Shown here piece by piece: positions 14,639 through 22,976 of a stretch of 64,000 nucleotides of DNA. The DNA is from Mycobacterium sp. SVM_VP21 (GTDB lineage: Bacteria; Actinomycetota; Actinomycetes; Mycobacteriales; Mycobacteriaceae): positions 3,472,001-3,536,000 of the forward strand of contig CP101406.1 in the NCBI GenBank assembly GCA_024758765.1, given 5' to 3'. Under the pieces are notes generated by a model that saw nothing but the letters and a program-made list of their open reading frames with translations, did no database searches and was not told the DNA's origin. The translations under genes were made by a program, and so were the position numbers. Each line of letters opens with the position of its first letter. Within the stretch, counting starts at the first letter, position 1.

Positions 14639-16234
14639 ATGACCACCACCAGCGTGACGACCGACGTCGTCATCGTCGGGTACGGCGCGGCCGGTACGTC
14701 TGCGGCGATCACCGCGCGCGAACTGGGCGCCGAGGTCATCGCGGTGGACCGTGCCAATGGCGGCGGCGCCACCGCGATCTCCGGGGGCATCATCTACGCC
14801 GGCGGCGGCACATCGGTTCAGAAGGACGCCGGCGTGCACGACACCGCCGAGCAGATGCTGGACTACCTGCGCTTGGAGGTCGGCGACGCGGTCCAGCCCG
14901 AAACACTGCAACGGTTCGTCGACGGCAGTCCGGAGATGATCGACTGGCTGCAGACGCACGGGGTGCCGTTCAACTCCGGACTGTGCCCCTACAAGACGTC
15001 CTTCCCCAACAACCGCTACTACCTGTACCACTCGGGCAGCGAGAACGCCGGAGCATTCCGCGCCCACACGCCGCCAGTGCAGCGCGGCCACCGCGCCTAC
15101 GGCAAAGGCACCTCCGGCAAGAAGATCTACGCACCGCTGGCCGAATCGGCCCGCCAGCTCGGTGTCGACTTCCGCCCGCACACCACCGTCACCGAACTGC
15201 TGCAGGACCCGTCGGGCCGAGTGATCGGCGTGCGGGCCACCACCATGGGACAGGCGCCGCGCCGCATCCAGCGCCGCTACGCCCGCCTGGCCGCGCTCTC
15301 GTCCAAACCCGGGGTCTACTACCCGCCGCTGCGCGCCGCGATGGACCGCCGATTGGCGAAGCTGCAGCAGCGCTACGGCCAGACGATCGAGATCATCGCG
15401 CGGCGCGGGGTGATCATCTGCGCCGGCGGCTTCATCGCCAACACCGAGTGGCGCAAGCGCTACGCACCGGAGTTCAACGGCGGCCTGCCCCTGGGCACCA
15501 GCGGTGACGACGGTAGCGGCATCGCACTGGCCCAGAGTGTCGGCGCGGTACCCGATCGGATGGACAACGTCTCGGTGTGGAAGTTCATCACGCCCCCGAG
15601 CGCGTTCATCTCCGCGATCATCGTCGACGCCGACGGCCGACGGGTGATCGACGAGTCCCGTTACGGCGCAGCGGTCGGACAGGCCTTGGTGAAGAACCAC
15701 GGGAGCCAGGGCTGGATCTTGGCCGATGCCCGCCTGATGTCGGAGGCTCGGCGCCAACTGTTGACCCAGACGCTGTGGTTCCAACGCGCCCAGGGCGCCG
15801 CGCTGATCTTCAGCGGCGCCGTGCGAGGTGCCACGCTGGCCGAGGCGGCGCGGGCCGCCGGTGTCGATGCCGAGGGCTTGGCCGCCACCGTCATCGCGCA
15901 CAACGAGGCGATCGACTCCGGCTCCGAAGACCCGGCCGGCAAGCCCGCCGACTTCTGCCGGCGCATCGATCAAGGGCCCTTCACCTTGATGGATATCTCG
16001 GTGCGGCCCAACGTCTTACGTCCCACCCCCATGCTCACCCTGGGCGGCGTCCGAGTCTCCGAGGACACCGGCGCGGTGATCGACGCCGACGGCAACCCGA
16101 TTCCGGGGCTCTACAGCGCCGGCCGCACCGCCATCGGCATCGCCTCGCAGTCCTACGTCAGCGGGCTGTCGATCGCCGACTGCGTGTTCGCCGGACGGCG
16201 CGCCGGGGCCACCGCCGCCAGCGCGGAAAACTAG
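14639..16234 (+). CDS. FAD-dependent KstD/fumarate reductase-like dehydrogenase
   Basis: The 531-aa flavoprotein has the dinucleotide-binding start VVIVGYGAAGTSAAITA (residues 10-26), the ATAISGGIIYAGGG loop near residue 42, a second FAD contact RGVIICAGGF near residue 258 and a C-terminal GLYSAGRTAIGIAS flavin motif near residue 490. This is the architecture of 3-ketosteroid delta1-dehydrogenase and fumarate-reductase flavoprotein relatives. Steroid or another ring dehydrogenation is likely but not proven. An AAGGGAGAG site precedes the ATG, so the long upstream extension is not coding. A KstR-like box lies upstream, which would fit a steroid role. Four nt overlap the convergent methyltransferase. 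Confidence 0.85.
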   Translation: MTTTSVTTDVVIVGYGAAGTSAAITARELGAEVIAVDRANGGGATAISGGIIYAGGGTSVQKDAGVHDTAEQMLDYLRLEVGDAVQPETLQRFVDGSPEMIDWLQTHGVPFNSGLCPYKTSFPNNRYYLYHSGSENAGAFRAHTPPVQRGHRAYGKGTSGKKIYAPLAESARQLGVDFRPHTTVTELLQDPSGRVIGVRATTMGQAPRRIQRRYARLAALSSKPGVYYPPLRAAMDRRLAKLQQRYGQTIEIIARRGVIICAGGFIANTEWRKRYAPEFNGGLPLGTSGDDGSGIALAQSVGAVPDRMDNVSVWKFITPPSAFISAIIVDADGRRVIDESRYGAAVGQALVKNHGSQGWILADARLMSEARRQLLTQTLWFQRAQGAALIFSGAVRGATLAEAARAAGVDAEGLAATVIAHNEAIDSGSEDPAGKPADFCRRIDQGPFTLMDISVRPNVLRPTPMLTLGGVRVSEDTGAVIDADGNPIPGLYSAGRTAIGIASQSYVSGLSIADCVFAGRRAGATAASAEN

Positions 16235-17046
16235 CGGCGCGCCTCAACGAAGTAGCCGCGCGGCACATCCGATCCAGCCGCTGCGGTCACCGACGGGAAC
16301 CAGCGGTTCCACCGGTCACCCGGCTCGGCCACGTCGGTCACCACGGCCGACCATCCGAGTCGTTCGGCGAGCTCGCCGGGCTCGTCCGTGCCGAACAGCC
16401 ACGGTGAGCCCTGCTGTGCCATGGACTGCAACAACGGCGCCATCGACGGCGCTTCCAGCAGCGTCTTGCCGACCACCTCGTACAGCAGCACCGAGTCGGG
16501 CGCCGACAACGCGTCGACACGGGCGAATAGGGTGCGGACTGCGGGCTCGTCGAGGTACTGCAGCAGTCCCTCGATGAGCCAGACGCTGGGAGTGGCCGCG
16601 TCGAAACCCGCGGCCTCCAGGGCGGTGGGCCAGTCCTCGGCAAGGTCGATACCGAGGGGCACCCGCCGGCAACGGGGCTCATCGTCGGCGAGCAGCTCGG
16701 CTTTGGCCGCGATGACCGCTGGTTGATCGACTTCGTAGACGGTGGTGTGGTCCGGCCAGGGCAGCCGGTATGCCCGCGCGTCCATGCCGGCCGCCAGGAT
16801 GACCACCTGGGTGATCCCGCTGCGCAGCAGGGCTTCATCCCAGAATCGGGTACGGACGACGATCTGCCAGGTCGACTGCTCACCGGAGTTGGCGATGGCC
16901 GCCTCCAGCATCCGTCGGCCGCCCTCCCCCGCCAGCTTGTCCGCAAACGGATCGGTGAATAGGGCGTCATCGCGAGCGGATTCCTTGGCGCGGATCGCGG
17001 CGACGAGGATTCCAGTGCTGGCCACAGCTTCTCGGGTGCGGTGCAT
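16231..17046 (-). CDS. LCM-type SAM-dependent methyltransferase (TIGR00027)
   Basis: The 271-aa protein belongs to the large mycobacterial family of leucine carboxyl methyltransferase-like enzymes. Markers are SARDDALFTDPFADKLAG near residue 23, VVILAAGMDARAYRLPWP near residue 81 (SAM-binding), VYEVDQPAVIAAK near residue 103 and WLIEGLLQYLDE near residue 156. Substrates are unknown for nearly all paralogues. The start chosen begins just before the conserved SARDD block; a slightly longer reading was not preferred. It is convergent with the flavoprotein gene, overlapping by 4 nt. Confidence 0.9.
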   Translation of the reverse strand: MHRTREAVASTGILVAAIRAKESARDDALFTDPFADKLAGEGGRRMLEAAIANSGEQSTWQIVVRTRFWDEALLRSGITQVVILAAGMDARAYRLPWPDHTTVYEVDQPAVIAAKAELLADDEPRCRRVPLGIDLAEDWPTALEAAGFDAATPSVWLIEGLLQYLDEPAVRTLFARVDALSAPDSVLLYEVVGKTLLEAPSMAPLLQSMAQQGSPWLFGTDEPGELAERLGWSAVVTDVAEPGDRWNRWFPSVTAAAGSDVPRGYFVEARR

Positions 17047-17100
17047 GACCCCATCATCTGGGATGCCGGTGGTGGTTGGCTTGGATATTTTTGTCAGCGC

Positions 17101-17946
17101 TCACCCGCCCGGACTCTCCGGGGAATCCTCGACGAGATCAACGTGCCCGGCCAGCCACGAGCGGCGCCGCAGGTACTGAGTGGGGGTGGTCTCGGTGAAC
17201 GCCCGAAACTCCCGGACGAAGTGCGCCTGATCGAAGTAGCCCAACTCAGCCGCCAGAACAGCACCCCCTGCTGCCCCGCTGTCCAGGCGCGTGAGGGCGG
17301 CCTGCAGTCGCCGCACCCGCAAATAGGCCTTGGGCGTCAGACCGACCTGGGCACGAAACATGTTGATCAGCCGTTTGGGCGATAAGCCGGTGAGCGCCAC
17401 CGCGTCACCGACGCGCATCGATGGGTTGCGTTCCGCGGCGTCCAATACGGTGGTCACGTCCGCGTGCGGCGCGAATTGCTTGTCCCGCAACCGGTTCACC
17501 AGGAACGCTTCGAGGAGCATGACCCGCGAGGCACCCGAAGATGCCTCCGCCAACCGCTGGCGCAGCGTCTCTGCCTCGCGTCCCCACAGCTCGCCCAGAC
17601 CGACGCAGACGTCCGTCAACTCCCCCTGAGCGATATCCACAAAGGGCCGTGCGCCGCCAGGACGAAAATGGACCGTGATGACGGTCTGCGCCGTGTCGAT
17701 CTGTGTCACATAGGACGCGGTGCCGGCACCGATGAGGAATGCGGGTGGCATCGCCAACCGGGTATGCGCATCGGCGCCGAAGAAATCCACCTCCGGCCGG
17801 TCGCCGACATCGATGACGATGGTCGCCGCTCCACGCGGCAGGGCTCGGCTCCGATGTGGGCCACCGGCACGGCGGTCCCAATAACCGAAGTACGCGATGC
17901 TCGCCGAGAGCGGCGGTCGGGCCCGAAACAGTTGCGGCTCCATCAC
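17101..17946 (-). CDS. AraC family transcriptional regulator
   Basis: The 281-aa protein has an N-terminal sensing half with FDUF6597-like features (SIAYFGYWDRR, AATIVIDVGD, VHFRPGGARPF) and a C-terminal pair of AraC helix-turn-helix motifs at about residues 175-270: VGDAVALTGLSPKRLINMFRAQVG and LAAELGYFDQAHFVREFRAFTETTP. The start overlaps the stop of the upstream NYN gene as GTGATG, so the two are translationally coupled. Regulatory target and ligand are unknown; the coupled NYN gene and the divergent crotonase are neighbours worth testing. Confidence 0.88.
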   Translation of the reverse strand: MMEPQLFRARPPLSASIAYFGYWDRRAGGPHRSRALPRGAATIVIDVGDRPEVDFFGADAHTRLAMPPAFLIGAGTASYVTQIDTAQTVITVHFRPGGARPFVDIAQGELTDVCVGLGELWGREAETLRQRLAEASSGASRVMLLEAFLVNRLRDKQFAPHADVTTVLDAAERNPSMRVGDAVALTGLSPKRLINMFRAQVGLTPKAYLRVRRLQAALTRLDSGAAGGAVLAAELGYFDQAHFVREFRAFTETTPTQYLRRRSWLAGHVDLVEDSPESPGG

Positions 17947-18317
17947 CCCTCCTCGATGAGCCTGCGGAAACGTGCCGCCGGGTAGGTGGCCGCGCCCGCC
18001 GAAGTGACCCGCTCCACCAGGGCAAAATCAGAAGTCACCACGGTGATGTCGCGCGGTTGATCGTCGGCCCCGACCAACCGCACGATCTCGTCGTCGGCGG
18101 AGTTGGCACCGGGACGCGGCGCCGCCGCGATCGTGACGGCATCCGATTCGATGGGCGGCGACGGCGGCTTCTCGAAGACCACGATGACCTCGCTGTCCTG
18201 GGCCGCCGCCCAGGCTTCCAGCTGTCGGGTCAGACGGGCCATCGCGGCGTGGCGATCCTTCCACCAGCCGTCTGGACGCGCACCGATCACGTTCATCGCG
18301 TCCACGATCCACCGCAT
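17943..18317 (-). CDS. NYN domain (YacP-like) putative RNase
   Basis: The 124-aa protein opens with RWIVDAMNVIGARPDGWW, the NYN/PIN-like signature in which the first Asp binds metal, then VIVVFEKPP, SADDEIVRLV near residue 72 and TVVTSDFALVERV near residue 92, which supply the remaining acidic residues. Such small proteins are predicted RNases. The ATG is leaderless: TACCGT on the minus strand (from 18325-18330) ends 7 nt upstream. That hexamer shares its TA with the -10 of the divergent crotonase gene. The downstream AraC gene overlaps its stop. Confidence 0.82.
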   Translation of the reverse strand: MRWIVDAMNVIGARPDGWWKDRHAAMARLTRQLEAWAAAQDSEVIVVFEKPPSPPIESDAVTIAAAPRPGANSADDEIVRLVGADDQPRDITVVTSDFALVERVTSAGAATYPAARFRRLIEEG

Positions 18318-18324
18318 GACTCCG

Positions 18325-18334
18325 ACGGTACGGT
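18325..18334. promoter_or_regulatory. Overlapping divergent -10 elements
   Basis: In ACGGTACGGT the plus-strand hexamer TACGGT (18329-18334) and the minus-strand hexamer TACCGT (complement of 18325-18330) share the same TA at 18329-18330. Each ends 6-7 nt before the ATG of its own gene, so both transcripts would be leaderless. Confidence 0.6.
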
Positions 18335-18340
18335 GCAGCC

Positions 18341-19114
18341 ATGAGCATGGTCACCTATGAGTGCCACGACCACGTCGCGACCATCACCCTGAACCGGCCC
18401 GAGGCCCGCAACGCCATCAATGGCGCGATGCGTCAGGACCTCAACGCCGCCTGGGACCGCTTCCGCGCCGAGGAGGACGCCTGGGTCGGAGTTCTCACCG
18501 CCGAAGGTGACGTGTTCTGCGCCGGCGCCGATCTCAAGGACTCGGCGGGCGCGGTCGGCACCTTTCCCGGCACATTCTGGGAGAAGCCCACGATCAACTC
18601 GTTCGAATCCGGTATGGAGCTTTTTAAGCCGACGATCGCCGCCGTGCAGGGCCCCTGTGTGGGCTATGGGCTCACCGGATTGTTGTTCTGCGACTTCATC
18701 ATCGCCAGCACCGATGCGGTGTTCCGGTTCCCCGAAGTGACTCTTGGAGTACCGACCATCGTCGGGGCGATCCGGTTGCCGCAGCGGGTGGGTTGGGCCA
18801 ACGCGATGGAGTTGCTGTTGACCGGGGAGCCGATGAGCGCGCAACGGGCCATGGACATCGGCCTGGTGTGGAAACTCGTCGAGCCCGACGCCCTGCAGGA
18901 GACGGCCCGAGCGTGGGCACACACCCTCACCAAGGCCGCTCCCCTGGCGCAGCGCGCCACCAAAGAGGTTGCGTGGCGCAGCACCGACATGGGCTGGATC
19001 GACGCCGTGCGGTTCGGTGAAACGATGCGTAAGGTCGCCGCGGTGACCGAGGACGTCGCCGAGGGACTACAAGCGTGGCGGGAGCAGCGGCCACCGCAGT
19101 GGCGGGGCCGCTGA
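18341..19114 (+). CDS. Enoyl-CoA hydratase/isomerase family protein
   Basis: The 257-aa crotonase shows ATITLNRPEARNAI near residue 12, the first oxyanion-hole segment FCAGADLKDS near residue 60, the second AVQGPCVGYGLTG near residue 102, and VTLGVPTIVGAIRLPQRVG near residue 130. The catalytic Glu pair of true hydratases is not clearly present at the usual places, so an isomerase or other crotonase reaction is possible. It probably acts in beta-oxidation or a related acyl-CoA route. The ATG lies 6 nt after TACGGT, leaderless, and shares its -10 with the divergent NYN gene. Confidence 0.88.
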   Translation: MSMVTYECHDHVATITLNRPEARNAINGAMRQDLNAAWDRFRAEEDAWVGVLTAEGDVFCAGADLKDSAGAVGTFPGTFWEKPTINSFESGMELFKPTIAAVQGPCVGYGLTGLLFCDFIIASTDAVFRFPEVTLGVPTIVGAIRLPQRVGWANAMELLLTGEPMSAQRAMDIGLVWKLVEPDALQETARAWAHTLTKAAPLAQRATKEVAWRSTDMGWIDAVRFGETMRKVAAVTEDVAEGLQAWREQRPPQWRGR

Positions 19115-19124
19115 CGTCGGCGCT

Positions 19125-19622
19125 CTAGGCCTGACTCAGAGCCGCCAACGCCGCGTCGTAGTTCGGCTCCTGGCCGATCTCCGGCACCAGCTCGGTGTAG
19201 GCGACATTGCCGTCTGCGCCGATCACCACGATGGCCCGGCCCAGCAGCCCGGCCAGCGGGCCATCGGCGATGGTGATGCCGTAGTCGGCGCCGAAGCTGT
19301 CCCGGAAGCCCGAGGCACTGGTGACGTTCTCGATGCCCTCGGCACCGCAGAACCGCTTCTGGGCGAACGGCAGGTCGTTGGAGACGCACAGCACGGCACC
19401 ACCGGCGGCCGCCCGCTCGTTGAAGGTCCGCACGCTGGTCGCACAGACCGGGGTGTCGACCGACGGGAAGATGTTCAGCAGGACCGGCTTACCGGCGAAC
19501 TGCCCACTGTCCACCACGCTCAGGTCGGTTCCGGTCAAGCTGAACGCCGGTGCTGCCGAACTGACGGCCGGCAACTCGCCTACGGTGTTGATCTGATTTC
19601 CCTTTAACGTGATCTGCGCCAT
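19125..19622 (-). CDS. tpx: Thiol peroxidase Tpx (2-Cys peroxiredoxin)
   Basis: The 165-aa protein is an atypical 2-Cys peroxiredoxin of the Tpx type. The peroxidatic Cys is in SVDTPVCATS near residue 60 and the resolving Cys in KRFCGAEG near residue 93; the start AQITLKGN and the FSLTGTDLSVV strand are also characteristic. It reduces hydrogen and alkyl peroxides using thioredoxin in the cytoplasm. Length is standard. It converges with the crotonase gene, 10 bp between stops. Confidence 0.95.
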   Translation of the reverse strand: MAQITLKGNQINTVGELPAVSSAAPAFSLTGTDLSVVDSGQFAGKPVLLNIFPSVDTPVCATSVRTFNERAAAGGAVLCVSNDLPFAQKRFCGAEGIENVTSASGFRDSFGADYGITIADGPLAGLLGRAIVVIGADGNVAYTELVPEIGQEPNYDAALAALSQA

Positions 19623-19680
19623 GGCAACAGTCTGCCAAGCGCGTCAACCAGCGTCCACGGCGGGCCGCAGTCGCGGATCC

Positions 19681-20826
19681 TCAGCGCCCGGCAGTCACCG
19701 GCTCAGGCGTCTCGTGGGGCTCCAGGATCGGCGGGACCGTCGCGGCGGCCACCACACTCAAGTAGGCCACCACGAAACACAGCACCACGTACCACAGACA
19801 TCCCACCGGGTCGCCGTTAGCGGTCAGCCCGCCCGATGCATCCAGGTAGGCCGGCAGGGCCGTCAACCACAGCACCGTCATGACCGACAGATACACCGCG
19901 GCGTAGCGGACCATCAGCGGGTCGTTGTAGCGGCCGGCGGCAAAAAGATTCAGCCGCAAGCGCCGCCATTGGATGATCAACACCGGGATGGCCAACGCGG
20001 CGATGACGAGAAGTTCGACGGCATAGGCGATCCCGATCAACTTGCCATCCGTGGCGGCACCGAGCAAGGTTGCCGGCAGCGGCAGAATCCCCGTCCCGAG
20101 CGATGCCAGGATGCCGATCACGATGGTTCGCCACAACACCTGCAGCCCGCCGAATCTCCGGCCGTGATCGACCTGACGACCGACCAACAGTTGGACACAG
20201 AACGCCAGCGAGGCCGGCCACAGCGCCGCGAACACCACGACACTGCCCATCGGCACCGAAGTGAACATGGGTTGGTTCAGCGGGTTGTCCACCGACCATT
20301 CCCACCAGCGCAGCTGCGGGCCGAGGTGGTCGAAGATCTCGTAGAAGGCGTGGTGGACAAAGCCCACGCAGATGGCGCCGACAATCGCACCGTAGCGGCG
20401 GAACACGCCCAGGATCCGAACGATCTCGAAGGAAATGGTGGCCATCATCGGATAGATGGCGACGATGTACAGCGGGAGCCGCCCCCACAGGAATTCGACG
20501 CTGAACACGTTGTGCGCGAACATCGTATCGACATGATCGGCGACACCGAAAGCGCTCGGGAAGTACAGCGGCGGCTCGATGATCAGCAGATAGGCGATCG
20601 CCCCGAACCACAGTGCCAAGTTGGTGGCATCGCCACGGCGGTACCGGATGATCGCGTAGATCAGTGCCAGCACGGCACCCGTGATCACGGTGATCTCCAG
20701 AACCGGCAGCGTCCAGTTCTCCAGCTGGAAGGGACTGCGGAATTCCAGCAATCCCCCGGCCTCGCCGCAGGAGAAGCCCAGGGACTCGGCGAGTCGCTCG
20801 AATGTCGGGGCACACAAGTCGGGCAT
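19681..20826 (-). CDS. Polytopic membrane protein of unknown function
   Basis: The 381-aa protein has about nine hydrophobic segments, including TLPVLEITVITGAVLALIYAI, SVEFLWGRLPLYIVAIYPMM and the late MVRYAAVYLSVMTVLWLTALPAYL. A FVHHAFYEIFDHLGPQLRWW stretch with several His near residue 160 may lie at a membrane interface. I do not recognise a transporter or enzyme family. The ATG at 20826 overlaps the upstream hydrolase stop by one base (TGATG), so the two are coupled and probably work together. A longer N-terminus is possible but less likely. Confidence 0.7.
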   Translation of the reverse strand: MPDLCAPTFERLAESLGFSCGEAGGLLEFRSPFQLENWTLPVLEITVITGAVLALIYAIIRYRRGDATNLALWFGAIAYLLIIEPPLYFPSAFGVADHVDTMFAHNVFSVEFLWGRLPLYIVAIYPMMATISFEIVRILGVFRRYGAIVGAICVGFVHHAFYEIFDHLGPQLRWWEWSVDNPLNQPMFTSVPMGSVVVFAALWPASLAFCVQLLVGRQVDHGRRFGGLQVLWRTIVIGILASLGTGILPLPATLLGAATDGKLIGIAYAVELLVIAALAIPVLIIQWRRLRLNLFAAGRYNDPLMVRYAAVYLSVMTVLWLTALPAYLDASGGLTANGDPVGCLWYVVLCFVVAYLSVVAAATVPPILEPHETPEPVTAGR

Positions 20827-21752
20827 CAGGCGCTCTTCTCCTCTGCGGTGTACCACTTGGTCACGTCGTAGCCGGCGTCATAACGGGCGAACCACTCGTT
20901 GGCCAAGACCGGGATCTTCTCGTGAGCCGGTTTGTGATTGGGCAGCTGGCTGCGGATGATACCGGCGACAGCGGTGGCCATTTCGCGCTTTGGCAGATGT
21001 TTGAAGGCATCCGCGACCGGGCCCTCGTCCGCGGGCCAGCCGAAGGGAACGCGCCGCCGCCAAGCCTGCTTGGCGCGGTAGGAACTGAACAGTGACAGCG
21101 CGTCAACCTTGCGGTCTTCCAAGGGAACGTGCCGATTGAAGCCCTCGCACGCCACCTTGATCACGCTCATCACGTGTTTGAAGATCGACGGCGCCATCCG
21201 CATCCGGTACCACGGGTCGTTGATGACGTGGTCGTAGATGATCAGCGCGGAGCTGCGGTGCTCGACTTCCTCGACGAAGTGCCACAAGAACAATGACGCC
21301 ACCCGGTCGTCGCCCGGAGCGAACAGGGTGTCGTCGTGGTCGAGCATCAGCTTGAAGACGGGAGTGAACGTGGCCTCCAGGTCGGCGGTGTAGGCCAGCC
21401 GGTAGTCCAGTGATTTTTCGGCGGCCATCTTGTCAAACATGGCGTTGCAGTCGTCGACGGTCTCCTTGAGCCCCGGGTAGGCCCTGACCAGTGCCTTCGC
21501 ATGTCCGCGGTGGGCCATCGAGTGCTGGCCCTCCTGCCGCACGAACGCGTCGGCCTCTTCGGCGACCACGGGGTCGGTGATCAGCGGCATCGCCTCGGCG
21601 ATCATGCCGCCAATCATCTTCTCGAACCCGATCGCCAGCAGCGAGACAGCGTTAGCCATCGAGGAGAACGCCGGGTTCGCTTCGTTCCACAGAAACGGCA
21701 CGGGGTATTCGGCGAACGCAAACCGCAATTTACGCACAATCAGGTCAGTCAT
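20826..21752 (-). CDS. PF10118-type metal-dependent hydrolase
   Basis: The 308-aa protein carries the marks of the PF10118 predicted metal-dependent hydrolases, which have a ferritin-like helical fold with clustered Glu and His: FVRQEGQHSMAHRGH near residue 70, LEATFTPVFK, and FLWHFVEEVEHRSSALIIYDHV near residue 154. Two metals are likely. The substrate is unknown; the coupled membrane protein downstream suggests a membrane-linked lipid or fatty-acid substrate. It is divergent from a TetR gene across 81 bp that contain several partial dyads. Confidence 0.82.
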   Translation of the reverse strand: MTDLIVRKLRFAFAEYPVPFLWNEANPAFSSMANAVSLLAIGFEKMIGGMIAEAMPLITDPVVAEEADAFVRQEGQHSMAHRGHAKALVRAYPGLKETVDDCNAMFDKMAAEKSLDYRLAYTADLEATFTPVFKLMLDHDDTLFAPGDDRVASLFLWHFVEEVEHRSSALIIYDHVINDPWYRMRMAPSIFKHVMSVIKVACEGFNRHVPLEDRKVDALSLFSSYRAKQAWRRRVPFGWPADEGPVADAFKHLPKREMATAVAGIIRSQLPNHKPAHEKIPVLANEWFARYDAGYDVTKWYTAEEKSA

Positions 21753-21833
21753 GGCTACCTCAGCTCAAAACATACAACTGGACGTCTTCGCGTATGATTG
21801 TTTGATGCACCAAGCTTGTCAAGCAGGTCACTA

Positions 21834-22442
21834 ATGGCACGACGGCGAGGGTGGGGCGGTAACCCGCCGCACAGCGACGAGGAGGCCGGCCGGCGGATCA
21901 TCGCCGCGGCCGTCGAGCTGGTCGCCGAGACGGGCTCGGCGGTGTCATTGGCCGACGTCGCCACGTCGCTGGGCGTGATCCGGCAGACGGTGTATCGCTA
22001 CTTCCCCACCGCCGATGCGCTAATGCGCGCCGTGGCGATCGCCTCCGTCGACGATTTCCTCGACCGCCTTACCGAGCACGTGCACGGCATCCACGATCCC
22101 GCCGACGCGCTGACCGAAGGTGCGGTCTACACCCTGGATGCGGTGGCCCGCTCCCCACACCTGGGCGCCATGCTGTCGTCGTCGTCAGCGCACAACCGTG
22201 AGATGGCTTCCGAAGAGGCCCAAGCCTTCGGGATGCGCATGATCGACCGGTTCGACGTCGACTGGACGCAGCACGGCTACGACGAAGCGGGGCTACGCGA
22301 ACTCGTGGAGTTCACCCTGCGGATCATGCTCTCGTTCGTCGTGGCGCCCAACAATCCAGATCGCTCCCCCGACGAGCTACGCCAATTCCTGCGCCGTTGG
22401 CTCGGCGAAGCCGTCGCCGCCCAGTCCCGACACGCCGACTGA
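21834..22442 (+). CDS. TetR family transcriptional regulator
   Basis: The 202-aa protein has an N-terminal HTH (RRIIAAAVELVAETGSAV, then LADVATSLGVIRQTVYRYFPT, residues 18-62) and a mostly helical ligand domain. The ATG at 21834 is chosen because the domain starts right after MARRRGWG. It is divergent from the hydrolase/membrane-protein operon and 96 bp upstream of mmpS in the same direction, so it could control either. CATAC/GTATG half-sites (21771-21775, 21792-21796) and a GCTTG-T-CAAGC repeat lie in the divergent gap and are candidate operators. Confidence 0.86.
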   Translation: MARRRGWGGNPPHSDEEAGRRIIAAAVELVAETGSAVSLADVATSLGVIRQTVYRYFPTADALMRAVAIASVDDFLDRLTEHVHGIHDPADALTEGAVYTLDAVARSPHLGAMLSSSSAHNREMASEEAQAFGMRMIDRFDVDWTQHGYDEAGLRELVEFTLRIMLSFVVAPNNPDRSPDELRQFLRRWLGEAVAAQSRHAD

Positions 22443-22482
22443 CCGCCCTCCCGCACCCCACGGGTTTTCCGGGAATATTTGC

Positions 22483-22501
22483 ATACCCTACGGGGTATAG
22501 T
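22483..22501 (+). promoter_or_regulatory. CsoR-like dyad overlapping the mmpS -10 element
   Basis: ATACCC (22483-22488) and GGGTAT (22493-22498) form a perfect inverted repeat around TACG. TATAGT (22496-22501) is a strong -10 hexamer that overlaps the right arm. The dyad looks like operators of copper-sensing CsoR/RicR repressors, but the TetR encoded just upstream is an equally likely binder. The transcript would start near 22508, with GGAGGG at 22521-22526. Confidence 0.5.
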
Positions 22502-22538
22502 ATTCACGAAGTATCCGAGTGGAGGGAATCGACAGGTG

Positions 22539-22976
22539 ATGGATATGCGCGCGATCGTGAGCCGAGCCTGGGTGCCCGTCGTGGTCGCGTTGGCGGCAGT
22601 CGTCGGAACGCTGGCGGTCGTCAACCTGCGCGACGTGTTCGGTGCCGATGAGATCTTCCGCTGGGACGGAAGCGGCTCGCAGGTGATCAATTCGATCAAC
22701 GAAAAGCAGCTCCGCTACGAGGTTTTCGGTACTGGCGCAGCACGTGGCTCGGTGAGCTTCCTGAACCGGGAGACCCAGCCCGAGCAGGCGAGCTTCACCA
22801 CCCTGCCCTGGAGTCACACCATGACCACCACGAGTCCGTCCGTGATCGGCAACGTGGTCGCCCAGGGCGACGGCGACGAGATCGGCTGTCGCATCACGGT
22901 CAACGGCGTCGTCAAAGACGAGCAGCTGGCCACCGGGCACCACGCCCAGGTGTTCTGTCTGGTCAAAGGCGCATGA
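22539..22976 (+). CDS. mmpS: MmpS family membrane protein
   Basis: The 145-aa protein has one N-terminal transmembrane helix (VPVVVALAAVVGTLAVVNL, residues 11-29) and a periplasmic beta-rich domain: LRYEVFGTGAARGSVSFL near residue 60, LPWSHTMTTTSPSV near residue 90, and IGCRITVNGVV with EQLATGHHAQVFCLV near the end, the usual paired Cys. MmpS proteins act with MmpL exporters on lipids or siderophores. The mmpL start overlaps its stop by 4 nt. GGAGGG lies upstream of the start; GTG 22536 or ATG 22545 are alternatives. Confidence 0.92.
   Translation: MDMRAIVSRAWVPVVVALAAVVGTLAVVNLRDVFGADEIFRWDGSGSQVINSINEKQLRYEVFGTGAARGSVSFLNRETQPEQASFTTLPWSHTMTTTSPSVIGNVVAQGDGDEIGCRITVNGVVKDEQLATGHHAQVFCLVKGA

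Noticed and set aside
14612..15973. 453-codon open frame opposite the KstD-like gene
   Set aside because: The sense strand encodes a complete flavoprotein; the antisense product has no recognisable motif.
18600..18615. tRNA T-arm-like GTTCGAATCC
   Set aside because: It lies inside the crotonase coding sequence in frame and no acceptor or anticodon stem can be formed around it.
19609..20871. 420-codon open frame opposite the polytopic membrane protein
   Set aside because: The product is Gln/His/Arg-rich with no domain, while the minus strand gives a regular multi-helix membrane protein coupled to its neighbour.
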